A stretch of DNA of 64,000 bases, from positions 1 to 64,000 of the forward strand of contig JAIYCQ010000016.1 in NCBI GenBank assembly GCA_027487945.1. The letters run 5' to 3'. This document shows, in pieces, positions 11,486 to 21,874 of the stretch. Below the pieces are notes generated by a model. That model was not told the origin of the DNA and did not search any database. It saw nothing but the letters and a program-made list of their open reading frames with translations. The stretch's first letter is position 1. Every line of letters starts with the position of its first letter. The stretch comes from Caulobacteraceae bacterium. GTDB lineage: Bacteria; Pseudomonadota; Alphaproteobacteria; Caulobacterales; Caulobacteraceae. The translations under genes were made by a program, and so were the position numbers.

Positions 11486-11591
11486 TGCGTCCTTCGACAC
11501 GGCCCTTTGGGCCTGCTCAGGATGACGTCTTCAGAAGGCTGTGAACCCACGTCATGCTGAGCAGCGCTGAAGGCGCGTGTCGAAGCACGCA
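11486..11591 (-). repeat. intergenic inverted repeat, family A (copy 1)
   Basis: This non-coding stretch between rsfS and rlmH is an imperfect inverted repeat. One outer arm reads TGCGTCCTTCGACACGG and the other GCGTGTCGAAGCACGCA; inner arms are CTGCTCAGGATGACGT and ACGTCATGCTGAGCAG. Related elements occur at 55556-55660 and 62038-62143. It would fold in RNA and lies within a same-direction gene run, so it may act in mRNA stability or termination. Confidence 0.75.
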
Positions 11592-11595
11592 GGGC

Positions 11596-11988
11596 CTAGT
11601 TCGCCGCCGGGGTGATGTGCGGCGAGTCGACCGACCAGATCTTCTCGATGTTGTAGAAGGTCCGGACCTCGGGACGGAACAGGTGGACGATCACGTCACC
11701 CGCGTCGATCAGGACCCAGTCGCAGTGCGGCAGGCCTTCGACCCGCGCCTTGCCGTGGCCGGTTTCCTTCAGCGCCCGCAGGATGTGGTCGGCCAGAGCG
11801 CCGACGTGACGGTGCGAACGGCCGGACGCGACAATCATCGTGTCGGCCATCGGGCTCTTGCCCTTCAGATCGATGAGAACGATGTCCTCGGCCTTGTCGT
11901 CGTCCAGCCGGGTCATGATCAGGTCTTCGAGCGATCCCATCTGTCGGGGTTCGTCGGTTGAAGCCCCGGAATGGGCTTCGTGCGCCAC
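11596..11988 (-). CDS. rsfS: ribosomal silencing factor RsfS
   Basis: RsfS/Iojap family, which binds L14 and blocks subunit joining in slow growth. The core is clear: DDDKAEDIVLIDLKGKSPMA, DTMIVASGRSHRHVGALADH, then GLPHCDWVLIDAGDVIVHLF and RTFYNIEKIW. The start is uncertain: a GTG at 11988 gives 130 residues, and an ATG at 11940 gives 114, closer to the usual length; neither has a strong ribosome site. It lies between nadD and rlmH, the order conserved in many bacteria. Confidence 0.95.
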   Translation of the reverse strand: MAHEAHSGASTDEPRQMGSLEDLIMTRLDDDKAEDIVLIDLKGKSPMADTMIVASGRSHRHVGALADHILRALKETGHGKARVEGLPHCDWVLIDAGDVIVHLFRPEVRTFYNIEKIWSVDSPHITPAAN

Positions 11989-12075
11989 GGGCGCGAACTC
12001 GCGGTTCAGCGGAGTGCTCCTTGTTAGCCTCGCAAGCGAGACCTCATAGCACGTCGTGCGGCCCGCGTCAGCGAA

Positions 12076-12750
12076 TCACTTTTCGCCCTTTCGACGCCCC
12101 TCGCGCAGGGCGGTGGAGGACGCGAAATTGAGCGGTCCATGCAGATAGACCCAGGCCGGCGCCGCCTGGTCCGGCAGCAGCGCCGCCTCGGCGGCCGGGC
12201 GGCGGGCGGCGGCGAAACGGCGGGCGGTCGGCGAGAATCGGCTCTTCAGGCTGGCCCAGGGGCGGGAGATCACCGCCACCGGCACCTCGCGCATGATCTG
12301 GGTCCAGCCCTTCCAGCGGTGGAAGGTGGCCAGGCTGTCGGCGCCCATGATCCAGACGAACTTCACGCCGGGATACCGCGCCTTCAGGGCCCGGACCGTG
12401 TCGATGGTGTAGTGGGAGCCCATGCGGGTCTCGACGTCGGAAACGACCATGCCCCGGTCGCGGGCCTGTCGGCGGACGCCGGCCATCCGCTCGACCAGCG
12501 GGGCGGTGTCGCGCGCGGACTTCAGCGGGTTCTGTGGTGAGACCAGCCAGATAACCCGGTCCAGGCCCAGCCGCTTGCGGGCGGTCTCGGCGACGTGGGC
12601 GTGGCCGTCGTGGGCCGGGTTGAACGAGCCGCCGTAGAGGCCGACCCGCATGCCCGGCTGGAGATGGAAGCCCGTCCGCAGGGCGGCCGCGCCGCTCCGG
12701 AGCGTGGCGCGGACCGGGCCGCCGAACGGGCTGTGACGGGACGGGTTCAA
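12076..12750 (-). CDS. nadD: nicotinate-nucleotide adenylyltransferase
   Basis: NadD joins ATP and nicotinate mononucleotide to make deamido-NAD. The nucleotidyltransferase motif GGSFNPAHDGHAH is present, followed by WLVSPQNPLK and later FVWIMGADSLATFHRW, then the C-terminal SSTALREGRR (the ISSTxIR position). The start is a TTG at 12750, supported by GGGAG eight bases upstream. It gives 224 residues with about 33 before the conserved MRVGLYGGSF; a later ATG there would also work. It follows proA by 22 bases. Confidence 0.95.
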   Translation of the reverse strand: MNPSRHSPFGGPVRATLRSGAAALRTGFHLQPGMRVGLYGGSFNPAHDGHAHVAETARKRLGLDRVIWLVSPQNPLKSARDTAPLVERMAGVRRQARDRGMVVSDVETRMGSHYTIDTVRALKARYPGVKFVWIMGADSLATFHRWKGWTQIMREVPVAVISRPWASLKSRFSPTARRFAAARRPAAEAALLPDQAAPAWVYLHGPLNFASSTALREGRRKGEK

Positions 12751-12772
12751 ACAGTCACTCCCGGCCGCCGCG

Positions 12773-14047
12773 TCAGGGACGCGTCTGGCCGGTCCCCCGC
12801 ACGACGTACTTGAAGGTGGTCAACTGCTCGGCGCCGACCGGGCCGCGGGCATGCAGCTTGTCGGTGGCGATGCCGATCTCGGCGCCGAAGCCGAACTCTC
12901 CGCCGTCGGCGAACTGGGTCGAGGCGTTGACCAGCACGATGGCCGAATCGACCAGGGCGATGAACCGGTCCGCGGCGGCGGCGTCCTCCGTGACGATGGC
13001 GTCGGTGTGGCCCGAGCCGAAGGCGGCGATATGGGTGGCCGCGCCCTCCACCCCGTCGACCACGGCGACCGAGATGATCGGCGCGAGGTACTCGGTCGTC
13101 CAGTCCTCCACGGTCGCCGGAGTCATCGACGGCTCGATGGCCCGCGAGGGGGCGTCGCCACGCAGTTCGCAGCCGGCGCGGATCAGGGCGTCGGCGATCG
13201 GCGGCAGCAGCCGCGCGGCCGCCGCACGGTCGATCAGCAGGGTCTCGGCGGCGCCGCAGACCGACACCCGCCGCATCTTGGCGTTCAGCACGATGTCGCG
13301 AGCCCTGGCGATGTCGGCGGCTTCGTGGACGAAGACGTGGTTGAGGCCCTCAAGGTGTCCCAGCACCGGCGCGCGGGCCTCGGCCTGCACCCGGGCCACC
13401 AGGCTCTTGCCGCCGCGCGGGATGATCAGGTCGATGGTGCGGTCCAGGCCCGACAGGATGGCCCCGACGGCGGCGCGGTCAGCGGTCTTGACCACCTGCA
13501 CGCAACTGGCGGGCAGACCGGCGGCGGCCAGGCCCTTGACCACGCTGGCGTGGAGGGCGGCGTTGGTCAGCAGGCACTCGGACCCGCCGCGCAGGATCGC
13601 CGCGTTGCCCGAGCGGATGCACAGGGCGGCGGCGTCGGCCGTCACGTTGGGCCGGCTCTCGTAGATGATGGCGATGACGCCGATCGGCGTGCGCACCCGG
13701 GCGATGTCCAGGCCGTTGGGCCGGGTCCAGCGCTGGGTCTCGGCCCCGACGGGATCGGGGATGGCGGCCACGGTCTCCACGGCCCTTGCGACGCCCTCCA
13801 GCCGGTCGGCGTCGAGCAGCATGCGGTCGATCATCGGCGCCGACAGCCCGGCCTCCCGCGAGCGGGCCTGATCCTTGAGGTTTGCGGCGAGGATGGCGGC
13901 TGCGTCGGCGCGGATCGCCGCGGCCATGGCGGTGATGGCGGCGGTGCGCTGGTCGGCGGTCGAGAGGCGCAGGGCGCGCGCGCCCTCGCGGGCCGCCCGG
14001 CCCGTCGCCGCCATCATCGCCTGCAGACTGACGCCCGCGTCGTCCAT
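12773..14047 (-). CDS. proA: glutamate-5-semialdehyde dehydrogenase (gamma-glutamyl phosphate reductase)
   Basis: A 424-residue ProA, second step of proline synthesis. The aldehyde-dehydrogenase fold shows the catalytic Cys in [16 protein letters not shown], nucleotide-binding segments [20 protein letters not shown] and PRGGKSLV, and the C-terminal motif [20 protein letters not shown] followed by [10 protein letters not shown]. It sits 55 bases after proB in the same direction. Length and motifs are complete. Confidence 0.98.
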   Translation of the reverse strand: MDDAGVSLQAMMAATGRAAREGARALRLSTADQRTAAITAMAAAIRADAAAILAANLKDQARSREAGLSAPMIDRMLLDADRLEGVARAVETVAAIPDPVGAETQRWTRPNGLDIARVRTPIGVIAIIYESRPNVTADAAALCIRSGNAAILRGGSECLLTNAALHASVVKGLAAAGLPASCVQVVKTADRAAVGAILSGLDRTIDLIIPRGGKSLVARVQAEARAPVLGHLEGLNHVFVHEAADIARARDIVLNAKMRRVSVCGAAETLLIDRAAAARLLPPIADALIRAGCELRGDAPSRAIEPSMTPATVEDWTTEYLAPIISVAVVDGVEGAATHIAAFGSGHTDAIVTEDAAAADRFIALVDSAIVLVNASTQFADGGEFGFGAEIGIATDKLHARGPVGAEQLTTFKYVVRGTGQTRP

Positions 14048-14102
14048 AACTTCCGTCCGTCCCCGGATATGCTCAGGATGAGCCTTAGCCGGTTTCCGGC
14101 TG

Positions 14103-15230
14103 TCAGGCCATGGCCAGGTCGTCGGCGTGGATCATCGGCCCGCCGGTGTAGCCGAGCGCCGCCTCGATGGCGTCGCTGCGCAGGCCGAGGATCTTCTCGG
14201 CCTCGGCGGCGTCGTAGCGGACCAGACCCCGGCCCAGCTCGCGGCCGTCCTCGGCGCGGATCATCACCGCATCGCCCTTGCCAAAGCGCCCTTCGACGCC
14301 GCGCACCCCGGCGGCCAGCAGGCTCTTGCCCTTGCTGAGCGCCCCGGCGGCGCCGGCGTCGACGACCAGGGCGCCCTGCGGCGACAGCGAGCCGGCGATC
14401 CAGCCCTTGTAGGCGGCGGCGGCGCTGAGCGAGGCTTCGATGACCGTGGCCGGGGCGCCGTCCTCGATCGCTTGCAGCGGCTGCGGGCGGCGGCCCAGGG
14501 TGATGATGGTGGCGCAGCCGGCGGCCCGGGCGATGCGGGCGGCGGCGATCTTGGTGGCCATGCCGCCGGTGCCGACCCCGGCTCCGGCGTTGGCGCCGCC
14601 GGCCATGGCGTCGATGTCCGGCGTGATCTCGCCGATCCGGTCCAGCCGCGTGGCGGACGGGTCGCGGCGCGGGTCGGCGGTGTAGAGGCCGTCGATATCG
14701 CTGAGCAGGACAAGGGCGTCGGCGGCGATCATCTGGGCCACGCGGGCGGCCAGCCGGTCGTTGTCGCCGTAGCGGATCTCCTCGGTGACCACGGTGTCGT
14801 TCTCGTTGACCACCGGCACCACGCCCAGCGACAGCAGGGTGTCGACCGTGGCCCGGCCGTTCAGCCAGCGGCGACGGACCTCGGTGTCGTCGCGGGTCAT
14901 CAGCACCTGGGCGACGGCGAGGCCGTGCGGCTCGAAGGCCTCCTCCCAGGCGCGCATCAGCAGGGACTGGCCGGCGGCGGCGGCGGCCTGTTTCTCCGGC
15001 AGCGTCAGCTTGCGGCGCGTCAGACCCAGCCGCCGACGGCCCAGAGCCACGGCGCCGGACGACACGACCAGAACCTGTTGTCCGCGGGCCCGCAGTCGCG
15101 CGGCGTCGGCCGCGAAGGCGGCCAGCCAGGCGCGGTCCGGCACGCCGGCCTGGGCGTCGACGACGAGGGCGGAGCCGACCTTGACGACGATACGACGGGC
15201 GCGGCCGATGTCCGACCCGTCAACGGTCAT
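14103..15230 (-). CDS. proB: glutamate 5-kinase
   Basis: A 375-residue ProB, the feedback-controlled first step of proline synthesis. The amino-acid kinase domain (about 1-260) shows [45 protein letters not shown] and [15 protein letters not shown]; a C-terminal PUA domain occupies about 285-370 ([31 protein letters not shown]). Its ATG overlaps the stop of the upstream secreted-protein gene (ATGA), so the two are coupled. Confidence 0.98.
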   Translation of the reverse strand: MTVDGSDIGRARRIVVKVGSALVVDAQAGVPDRAWLAAFAADAARLRARGQQVLVVSSGAVALGRRRLGLTRRKLTLPEKQAAAAAGQSLLMRAWEEAFEPHGLAVAQVLMTRDDTEVRRRWLNGRATVDTLLSLGVVPVVNENDTVVTEEIRYGDNDRLAARVAQMIAADALVLLSDIDGLYTADPRRDPSATRLDRIGEITPDIDAMAGGANAGAGVGTGGMATKIAAARIARAAGCATIITLGRRPQPLQAIEDGAPATVIEASLSAAAAYKGWIAGSLSPQGALVVDAGAAGALSKGKSLLAAGVRGVEGRFGKGDAVMIRAEDGRELGRGLVRYDAAEAEKILGLRSDAIEAALGYTGGPMIHADDLAMA

Positions 15231-15676
15231 CCGGGGGCGCCGATGTCTTCGATGAACGCCTCACAGGCGTCGCCCATGCCGGAGGCCTTCCAGTTCGTGA
15301 CCTTGCCGGTCTTGTCGAAGGCGACCGCCAGGCGGCAGACGGCGCCGCCGATCACGCCGCAGCGGATCACCCCGCCGGGCGCGACCCCGCAGGCCGTGGC
15401 CTCCGACCGGCGAAGCCAGAAGGTCACCTGACCGTCGGTGGCGTCCCGCGTGCTCTCACTGAGGCCGAGGCGTCCGCGCAGTCTTTCGCCGGACTTGCCC
15501 TTCCAGGCCGCCATCAGGGTGTCGATCCGGGCGATGGCCTGTTCTGTGGTCAGCGGCTGCGGCGGGGCGGCCGGAGCCGCTTTCGCGGGCGCTTCGACCG
15601 GCGGCGGCGCAGCGACGGTCGGGGCCGCCGCCGGCTGGGTCATCAGCATCGCGACGAGGAGGGCCTGAAGGAGCAT
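15227..15676 (-). CDS. small exported hypothetical protein
   Basis: A 149-residue protein with an N-terminal signal segment ([19 protein letters not shown]), then a Pro/Ala-rich linker to about residue 42, then a compact domain with four cysteines ([26 protein letters not shown]) that may form two disulfides. I do not recognise the family. It is wedged between obg and proB: 21 bases after obg and overlapping proB by four, so it belongs to the same transcript. Probable place: periplasm. Confidence 0.8.
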   Translation of the reverse strand: MLLQALLVAMLMTQPAAAPTVAAPPPVEAPAKAAPAAPPQPLTTEQAIARIDTLMAAWKGKSGERLRGRLGLSESTRDATDGQVTFWLRRSEATACGVAPGGVIRCGVIGGAVCRLAVAFDKTGKVTNWKASGMGDACEAFIEDIGAPG

Positions 15677-15697
15677 CTCTTGGTTCCCTGTTGCCGG

Positions 15698-17487
<1,790 letters not shown>

Positions 17488-17489
17488 CC

Positions 17490-18023
17490 TCACGCCAGCC
17501 ACACCATCATCCGCGCGTCCGCCGGCGCGCCGCGCGCGCGGGAGGGCAGGGGCTTGACCTCGCCCGTGTAGAGAAAGCCCGCCTTGATCAGCACCTGACC
17601 CGACGCCGGGTTGTCGGCGAAGTGGGCGGCGACGACGTAGCGCCGGCGCCAGTCACTGCCGGCCCAGGCCAGGGCGCCCGACAGCGCCTCGGTCGCCAGG
17701 CCGCGGCCCCACCAGTCCCGCCCGATCCAGTAGCCGACCTCCAGCCGCCCGTCAGGCGGCGTAAAGAAGCCCAGGCCGCCGACCACGCCCTCGTCCTCGA
17801 GATCGAGGAGGAAGTTGCGGCCGGTGCGGGGATCGCCGCCCTGGCAGAGGGCGACGAAGTCCTCGGCGTCCGACAGGCCATAGGGATGCGGCACGCGGCT
17901 GGTCATCCTGGCGATGTCGAAGTCGTTCATCAGCCGCGCGATGCGGGGCGCATCGGCCATGCCCGGCGCCCGAAGGGTCAGGCGGCGGGTCTCGATCGTC
18001 GGCGAGGGGTCGATCACACACAT
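17490..18023 (-). CDS. GNAT-family N-acetyltransferase (RimJ/RimL type)
   Basis: A 177-residue acetyltransferase. It starts with the RimJ/L pattern PTIETRRLTLRAPGMADAPR and has the acetyl-CoA binding segment GYWIGRDWWGRGLATEAL (Q/R-x-x-G-x-G/A region), with VAAHFADNPASGQVLIKAGF near the end. The acceptor is unknown; family members acetylate ribosomal proteins or small molecules. It converges on the DsbA-like gene with two bases between stops, and lies downstream of rpmA beyond a terminator. Confidence 0.92.
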   Translation of the reverse strand: MCVIDPSPTIETRRLTLRAPGMADAPRIARLMNDFDIARMTSRVPHPYGLSDAEDFVALCQGGDPRTGRNFLLDLEDEGVVGGLGFFTPPDGRLEVGYWIGRDWWGRGLATEALSGALAWAGSDWRRRYVVAAHFADNPASGQVLIKAGFLYTGEVKPLPSRARGAPADARMMVWLA

Positions 18024-18101
18024 GGTGGTGTCCTCCCGGCCCTGTCCCCTTTTCCTTCAGCCCGGCGAGGCCGGGACAGGGGTGGAGGCCTTGAAACAGC
18101 A

Positions 18102-18134
18102 AAACGGGGAGCCCGGCGTCCGGACTCCCCGTTT
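18102..18134 (-). terminator. Rho-independent terminator after rpmA
   Basis: A perfect 10-bp stem, AAACGGGGAG (18102-18111) with CTCCCCGTTT (18125-18134), with further CCGG pairing inside the loop. Read on the minus strand it ends in GTTTTG. It sits between rpmA and the GNAT gene and probably ends the rplU-rpmA transcript. Confidence 0.8.
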
Positions 18135-18192
18135 GGGAATTTCATGTCCGGATCGCCTGTGTCGGGCGATCCGGATGGAGGTCCAGGATCGC

Positions 18193-18465
<273 letters not shown>

Positions 18466-18495
18466 TGTGGTCTCCTACTTAAAGCGACGAGGCCG

Positions 18496-19062
18496 TCAGG
18501 CTTCGTCGGCTTCCTTCTTCGCGGCGGCCTTCTTGGGCGCAGCCTTCTTGGCGGGGGCGGCGGCGTCGTCAGCCTTGGCGGCCTTCGGCGCAGCGGCCTT
18601 CTTCGGGGCGGCCTTGGCCGGCGCTTCGACCGTGGCGGCCGGAGCGGCGTCGGCGGCGACCGGCGCGACGAACTTCAGGTTCCGCGAGCGGGCGTTCAGC
18701 TCGGCCTTGGTGGTCAGGTCAACGGTGCCTTCCCACTTGTCGGTCTTGCCGGCGCCGGCGACCGAGGTCACGCGCAGGACCGTCTCGGTCTGGCGGTGAC
18801 CGCGGGTGCGGCGATAGCCCTGACGGCGGATCTTCTTGAAGATCTTCACCTTCTCGCCCTTGCGGGTTTCGATCAGGGTCGCCGTGACGGTCGCGCCGTC
18901 CACGAGCGGGGCGCCCACGGTGATCGCGTCGCCGTCGCCCAGCATCAGGACCTCGCCGAAAGCGACGTCCACGCCGGGTTCACCAGCCAGCTTTTCGACC
19001 ACAAGCACGTCGCCCGCCTGGACCCGGTATTGCTTGCCGCCTGTCTTGATCACCGCGTACAT
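18496..19062 (-). CDS. rplU: 50S ribosomal protein L21 (bL21) with Ala/Lys/Pro-rich tail
   Basis: The first about 103 residues are a normal L21 (MYAVIKTGGKQYRVQAGDVL, VEKLAGEPG, then KKIRRQGYRRTRGHRQ). The protein continues to 188 residues with a tail from about 125 rich in Ala, Lys and Pro, ending AAKKEADEA. Composition resembles the N-terminal tail of AtpD in this same window. The tail is in frame and codon use does not change, so I take it as translated. L21 binds 23S rRNA. Confidence 0.98.
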   Translation of the reverse strand: MYAVIKTGGKQYRVQAGDVLVVEKLAGEPGVDVAFGEVLMLGDGDAITVGAPLVDGATVTATLIETRKGEKVKIFKKIRRQGYRRTRGHRQTETVLRVTSVAGAGKTDKWEGTVDLTTKAELNARSRNLKFVAPVAADAAPAATVEAPAKAAPKKAAAPKAAKADDAAAPAKKAAPKKAAAKKEADEA

Positions 19063-19222
19063 CGGTTATCGCCTTGAAATTCTATGAGTTCGCAAAATAG
19101 GACGCGCCCGCAAGATGGACCTGCGGGCGAGGGGCCGGACTTATACAGCCGAGTGCTGGTGAGTCAACGTCGCCGGGGCGATTTCCCTGTCGGGACTGAC
19201 GCGCCCACAAATCCGCCTCGAC

Positions 19223-19237
19223 TGTTACACTGTAACA
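19223..19237 (+). promoter_or_regulatory. Zur-like operator (15-bp perfect palindrome)
   Basis: TGTTACACTGTAACA is a perfect 7-1-7 palindrome 15 bases before the GTG of the NicO-like gene and 160 bases before rplU. Its form matches the zinc-uptake regulator box of proteobacteria (TGTTATANTATAACA) at the outer positions. A related 15-mer lies before the ZnuD-like receptor gene at 47686. The downstream COG0523 GTPase gene is a typical Zur target. Confidence 0.65.
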
Positions 19238-19252
19238 TGCAAGAAGACTGCT

Positions 19253-19906
19253 GTGACCTCCGCCCTCTTCCTGTCCTTTGTCGTCATCGGTTTCGGCTCG
19301 GCGCTGCTCCACGCGCTGTTCCCGACGCACTGGCTGCCGTTCGTTCTGGTCGGGCGGGCGCAGGGCTGGGCGCTGCGGCGCGTGCTGGCCGTGGCGATGA
19401 TCGCGGCCACAGGACATATCCTCTTCACCACCCTGGTCGGCCTGCTCCTGCGCGGGGCCGGACAGATGATGGGCGGCCACGCCCATGGCTGGCTCCACTA
19501 TGGCGCGGCGGCGGTGCTGTTCGGGTTCGGCGGCTTCTATCTTTTGCGGGCGATGCAGCGTCGCACAGCAACGGTGCTGGCCGGAGGGTTCGAGGGCGAC
19601 ACGCCGCCGCCGCCCCGGGTCACCGACCGCGCCGCCACCCTGGGCCTGGTGGGCCTGCTGGCCCTGTCGCCCGGCGAGGTTCTTCTCTCCTTCTATCTGA
19701 CCGACGCCGCCGAGGGCTGGGCGCAGCTGTCCCTGCTCAGCGTCGTCTTCCTGGCCGGGACCCTGACGGGGATGGTCGCCCTGATCAGCCTGGCCTGGGC
19801 CGGCGTGGCGCGGCTGCGTCTGGACCGGCTGGTCCGGTACGATTCGGCCATCCTCGGCGGGGTGCTGATCCTGCTCGGCGCCATCGTCGTGGCGCTGGAA
19901 ACCTGA
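19253..19906 (+). CDS. NicO/RcnA-like multi-span membrane protein, probable metal transporter
   Basis: A 217-residue protein with about six transmembrane helices. The first helix pair carries HALFPTHWLPFVLVGRAQGW, resembling the HALxPDH metal-site motif of NicO/RcnA transporters, and the second an added His in AATGHILF; a short loop has GGHAHGWLHYG. It lies 44 bases before a His-rich COG0523 GTPase and behind a Zur-like operator, which suggests zinc (or cobalt/nickel) movement. Direction of transport is unknown. The start is GTG at 19253; the frame shows no better start nearby. Confidence 0.75.
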   Translation: MTSALFLSFVVIGFGSALLHALFPTHWLPFVLVGRAQGWALRRVLAVAMIAATGHILFTTLVGLLLRGAGQMMGGHAHGWLHYGAAAVLFGFGGFYLLRAMQRRTATVLAGGFEGDTPPPPRVTDRAATLGLVGLLALSPGEVLLSFYLTDAAEGWAQLSLLSVVFLAGTLTGMVALISLAWAGVARLRLDRLVRYDSAILGGVLILLGAIVVALET

Positions 19907-19950
19907 ACCGGCGTTTGCTCCGGCCGGTCGCCGCCCTTATCTAGGCGGCC

Positions 19951-21036
19951 ATGACCCAGGCCGCTTCCCCCGCCCGCATCCCCGTCACCGTGCTCACCGG
20001 CTATCTCGGCGCCGGCAAGACCACCCTGCTCAACCGCATCCTCACCGAGGACCATGGCAAGCGCTACGCCGTGATCGTCAACGAGTTCGGCGAGGTCGGC
20101 ATCGACAACGACCTGGTGGTCGGCGCCGACGAGGAAGTGTTCGAGATGAACAACGGCTGCGTCTGCTGCACAGTGCGCGGCGACCTGATCCGCGTCGTTT
20201 CGGGCCTGATGAAGCGAAAGGGCGGCTTCGACGCCATCATCGTCGAGACCACGGGCCTGGCCGATCCTGGCCCGGTGGCCCAGACCTTCTTCGTCGACGA
20301 CGACGTGCGGGCCCGGACGCGGCTCGATTCGGTGACCACGGTGGTCGACGCCCTGCACCTGCCGCTGCGGCTGGCCGACAGCCGCGAGGCGGTCGAGCAG
20401 ATCGCCTTCGCCGACCAGATCCTGCTCAACAAGACCGATCTGGTGACGCCGCAGCAGCTGGCGCTGGTCGAGGCCCAGATCCGCCGGATCAATCCGCTGG
20501 CCCCGATCCATCGCACCCAGCGCTCGGCCGTGCCGCTGGACGCCATTCTCGGCCGGGGCGGCTTCGACCTCGACCGCATCGTCGAGCTGGAGCCGGAGTT
20601 CCTCAATCCTGCGCACGGCGAGCCGGGCCACGTCCACGACGAGCACTGCGACCATGATCACGACCACGGCCATGACCACCATCACCATGACCACGGCCAC
20701 GATCACCATGGTCACGCCGCTCATGACCATGCGGCCGAAGCCGGCATCCGCGGCATCTCGTTGACCTCGCAGAAGCCGCTGGACGGCATCAAGGTCACCA
20801 ACTGGCTGAACGCCCTGCTGCAGGACAAGGGCCCCGACATCCTGCGCGCCAAGGGCATCCTCGACATCAAGGGCGACGACCGCCGGCTGGTGTTCCAGGC
20901 GGTGCACATGATCCTGGAGGGCGACTACCAGCGCCCCTGGACCGAGGCCGACAATCGCTACAGCCGCATGGTCTTCATCGGCCGCGACCTCGACGAGGCG
21001 TTGCTGAAGGCCGGCTTCGAGGGGTGTGTGGCCTAG
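19951..21036 (+). CDS. COG0523 (CobW-like) GTPase, putative zinc metallochaperone
   Basis: A 361-residue G3E GTPase. Walker A is [11 protein letters not shown] (15-25), followed by [14 protein letters not shown] and the metal-binding CxCC motif in [13 protein letters not shown]; the guanine motif NKTD is present. A loop at about 225-260 contains some 18 His plus many Asp, typical of metal-storing subtypes. Zinc-regulated members (ZigA/ZNG1-like) deliver zinc to client enzymes in scarcity; others serve cobalt. The Zur-like operator upstream favours zinc. Confidence 0.93.
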   Translation: MTQAASPARIPVTVLTGYLGAGKTTLLNRILTEDHGKRYAVIVNEFGEVGIDNDLVVGADEEVFEMNNGCVCCTVRGDLIRVVSGLMKRKGGFDAIIVETTGLADPGPVAQTFFVDDDVRARTRLDSVTTVVDALHLPLRLADSREAVEQIAFADQILLNKTDLVTPQQLALVEAQIRRINPLAPIHRTQRSAVPLDAILGRGGFDLDRIVELEPEFLNPAHGEPGHVHDEHCDHDHDHGHDHHHHDHGHDHHGHAAHDHAAEAGIRGISLTSQKPLDGIKVTNWLNALLQDKGPDILRAKGILDIKGDDRRLVFQAVHMILEGDYQRPWTEADNRYSRMVFIGRDLDEALLKAGFEGCVA

Positions 21037-21045
21037 CCATAGACC

Positions 21046-21204
21046 CATCCTCCCCGCTTTGCGGGGAGGGGGACCATGCGGAGCATGGTGGAGGGGAGTC
21101 GGTGCACAGACCCATTCCACGGCGCTGAAAAGAGTCACCACGCGGCATCTCCCCTCCACCGCTCTCCGAGCGGTCCCCCTCCCCAGCAAGCTGGGGAGGA
21201 TTGG
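21046..21204. repeat. intergenic inverted repeat, family B (copy 1)
   Basis: The left arm reads TCCTCCCCGCTTTGCGGGGA then GGGGGACCATGC, and the right arm GCGGTCCCCCTCCCCAGCAA then GCTGGGGAGGA, joined by GGTGGAGGGG and CCCCTCCACC. It therefore has nested hairpins and a long-range inverted repeat. Copies with the same plan lie at 49766-49944 and 57785-57948. It occupies most of the 230-base gap between the GTPase gene and exbD. Confidence 0.75.
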
Positions 21205-21214
21205 GGACAAAGAA

Positions 21215-21242
21215 AAAGGGCCGGTGTTTCCACCGGCCCTTT
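21215..21242 (-). terminator. Rho-independent terminator of exbD
   Basis: A perfect 12-bp stem, AAAGGGCCGGTG (21215-21226) with CACCGGCCCTTT (21231-21242), loop of four. On the minus strand it is followed by TTTTCTTTG, a good U-tract, 24 bases after the exbD stop. Confidence 0.9.
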
Positions 21243-21266
21243 CGCGTTTCTGGCTGAGGTCGAAGA

Positions 21267-21716
21267 CTACTCGATGTCTTCGTTGATCAGGCCGATCTTG
21301 TAGAAGCCGTTGGCCTGCAGGACGTTCAGCACGGCCATGAACTGCTCGTAGGAGACGTCGGCGTCGGCGCGGACGAAGACCCGCTCTTCCATCAGGTTCC
21401 CGGTCACGCCCTTGGCGGTCATGGTGTCGCTGATGTCGGCGATCAGGTTCTCGAGGCTGGTCTGCTTGTCGGCGATGAAGATCGCGCCCGACTCCTGGAT
21501 GGAGATGAAGGTCGGTTCCTTCGGCTTGGGCTGGTCCGCGCTCGGCGGGATGGCCGGCGGCAGGTCCAGAGCGATCGACACCGTCGCCAGAGGCGCGGCG
21601 ACCATGAAGATGATGAGCAGCACGAGCATGACGTCCACGAAGGGCGTCACGTTGATTTCGCTGTTTTGGCCAAGATCGTACTTCTTGCCGCCACCGCCGC
21701 CGAGTTTCGCACCCAT
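21267..21716 (-). CDS. exbD: ExbD/TolR-family biopolymer transport protein
   Basis: A 149-residue protein with one N-terminal transmembrane helix (FVDVMLVLLIIFMVAAPLAT), the proton-path Asp in PFVDVML, and a periplasmic domain with ERVFVRADADVSYEQFMAVL followed by QANGFYKIGLINED. It works with ExbB and TonB to energise outer-membrane receptors, two of which are in this window. No exbB or tonB gene lies next to it, so either it is a lone copy or its partners lie elsewhere. It has its own terminator. Confidence 0.92.
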   Translation of the reverse strand: MGAKLGGGGGKKYDLGQNSEINVTPFVDVMLVLLIIFMVAAPLATVSIALDLPPAIPPSADQPKPKEPTFISIQESGAIFIADKQTSLENLIADISDTMTAKGVTGNLMEERVFVRADADVSYEQFMAVLNVLQANGFYKIGLINEDIE

Positions 21717-21874
21717 TCGGACACTCCCATCAGGCCGACGCTTCCGATGCGGCGGCTAATCATTCTGGCCACCCATTGCGCGGATGGCATCGCTTGTAAA
21801 GCCCGACTCTCGCCGAACACGAATTCGGCTACACACTGGGCAAAAGCCGTTCCCACGCGGTAAACGCCGGGACC

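Noticed and set aside
20641-20740. CAC/GAC-rich repeat as a DNA microsatellite
   Set aside because: It codes for the His/Asp loop of the COG0523 GTPase in frame, so it is a protein feature rather than a non-coding repeat.
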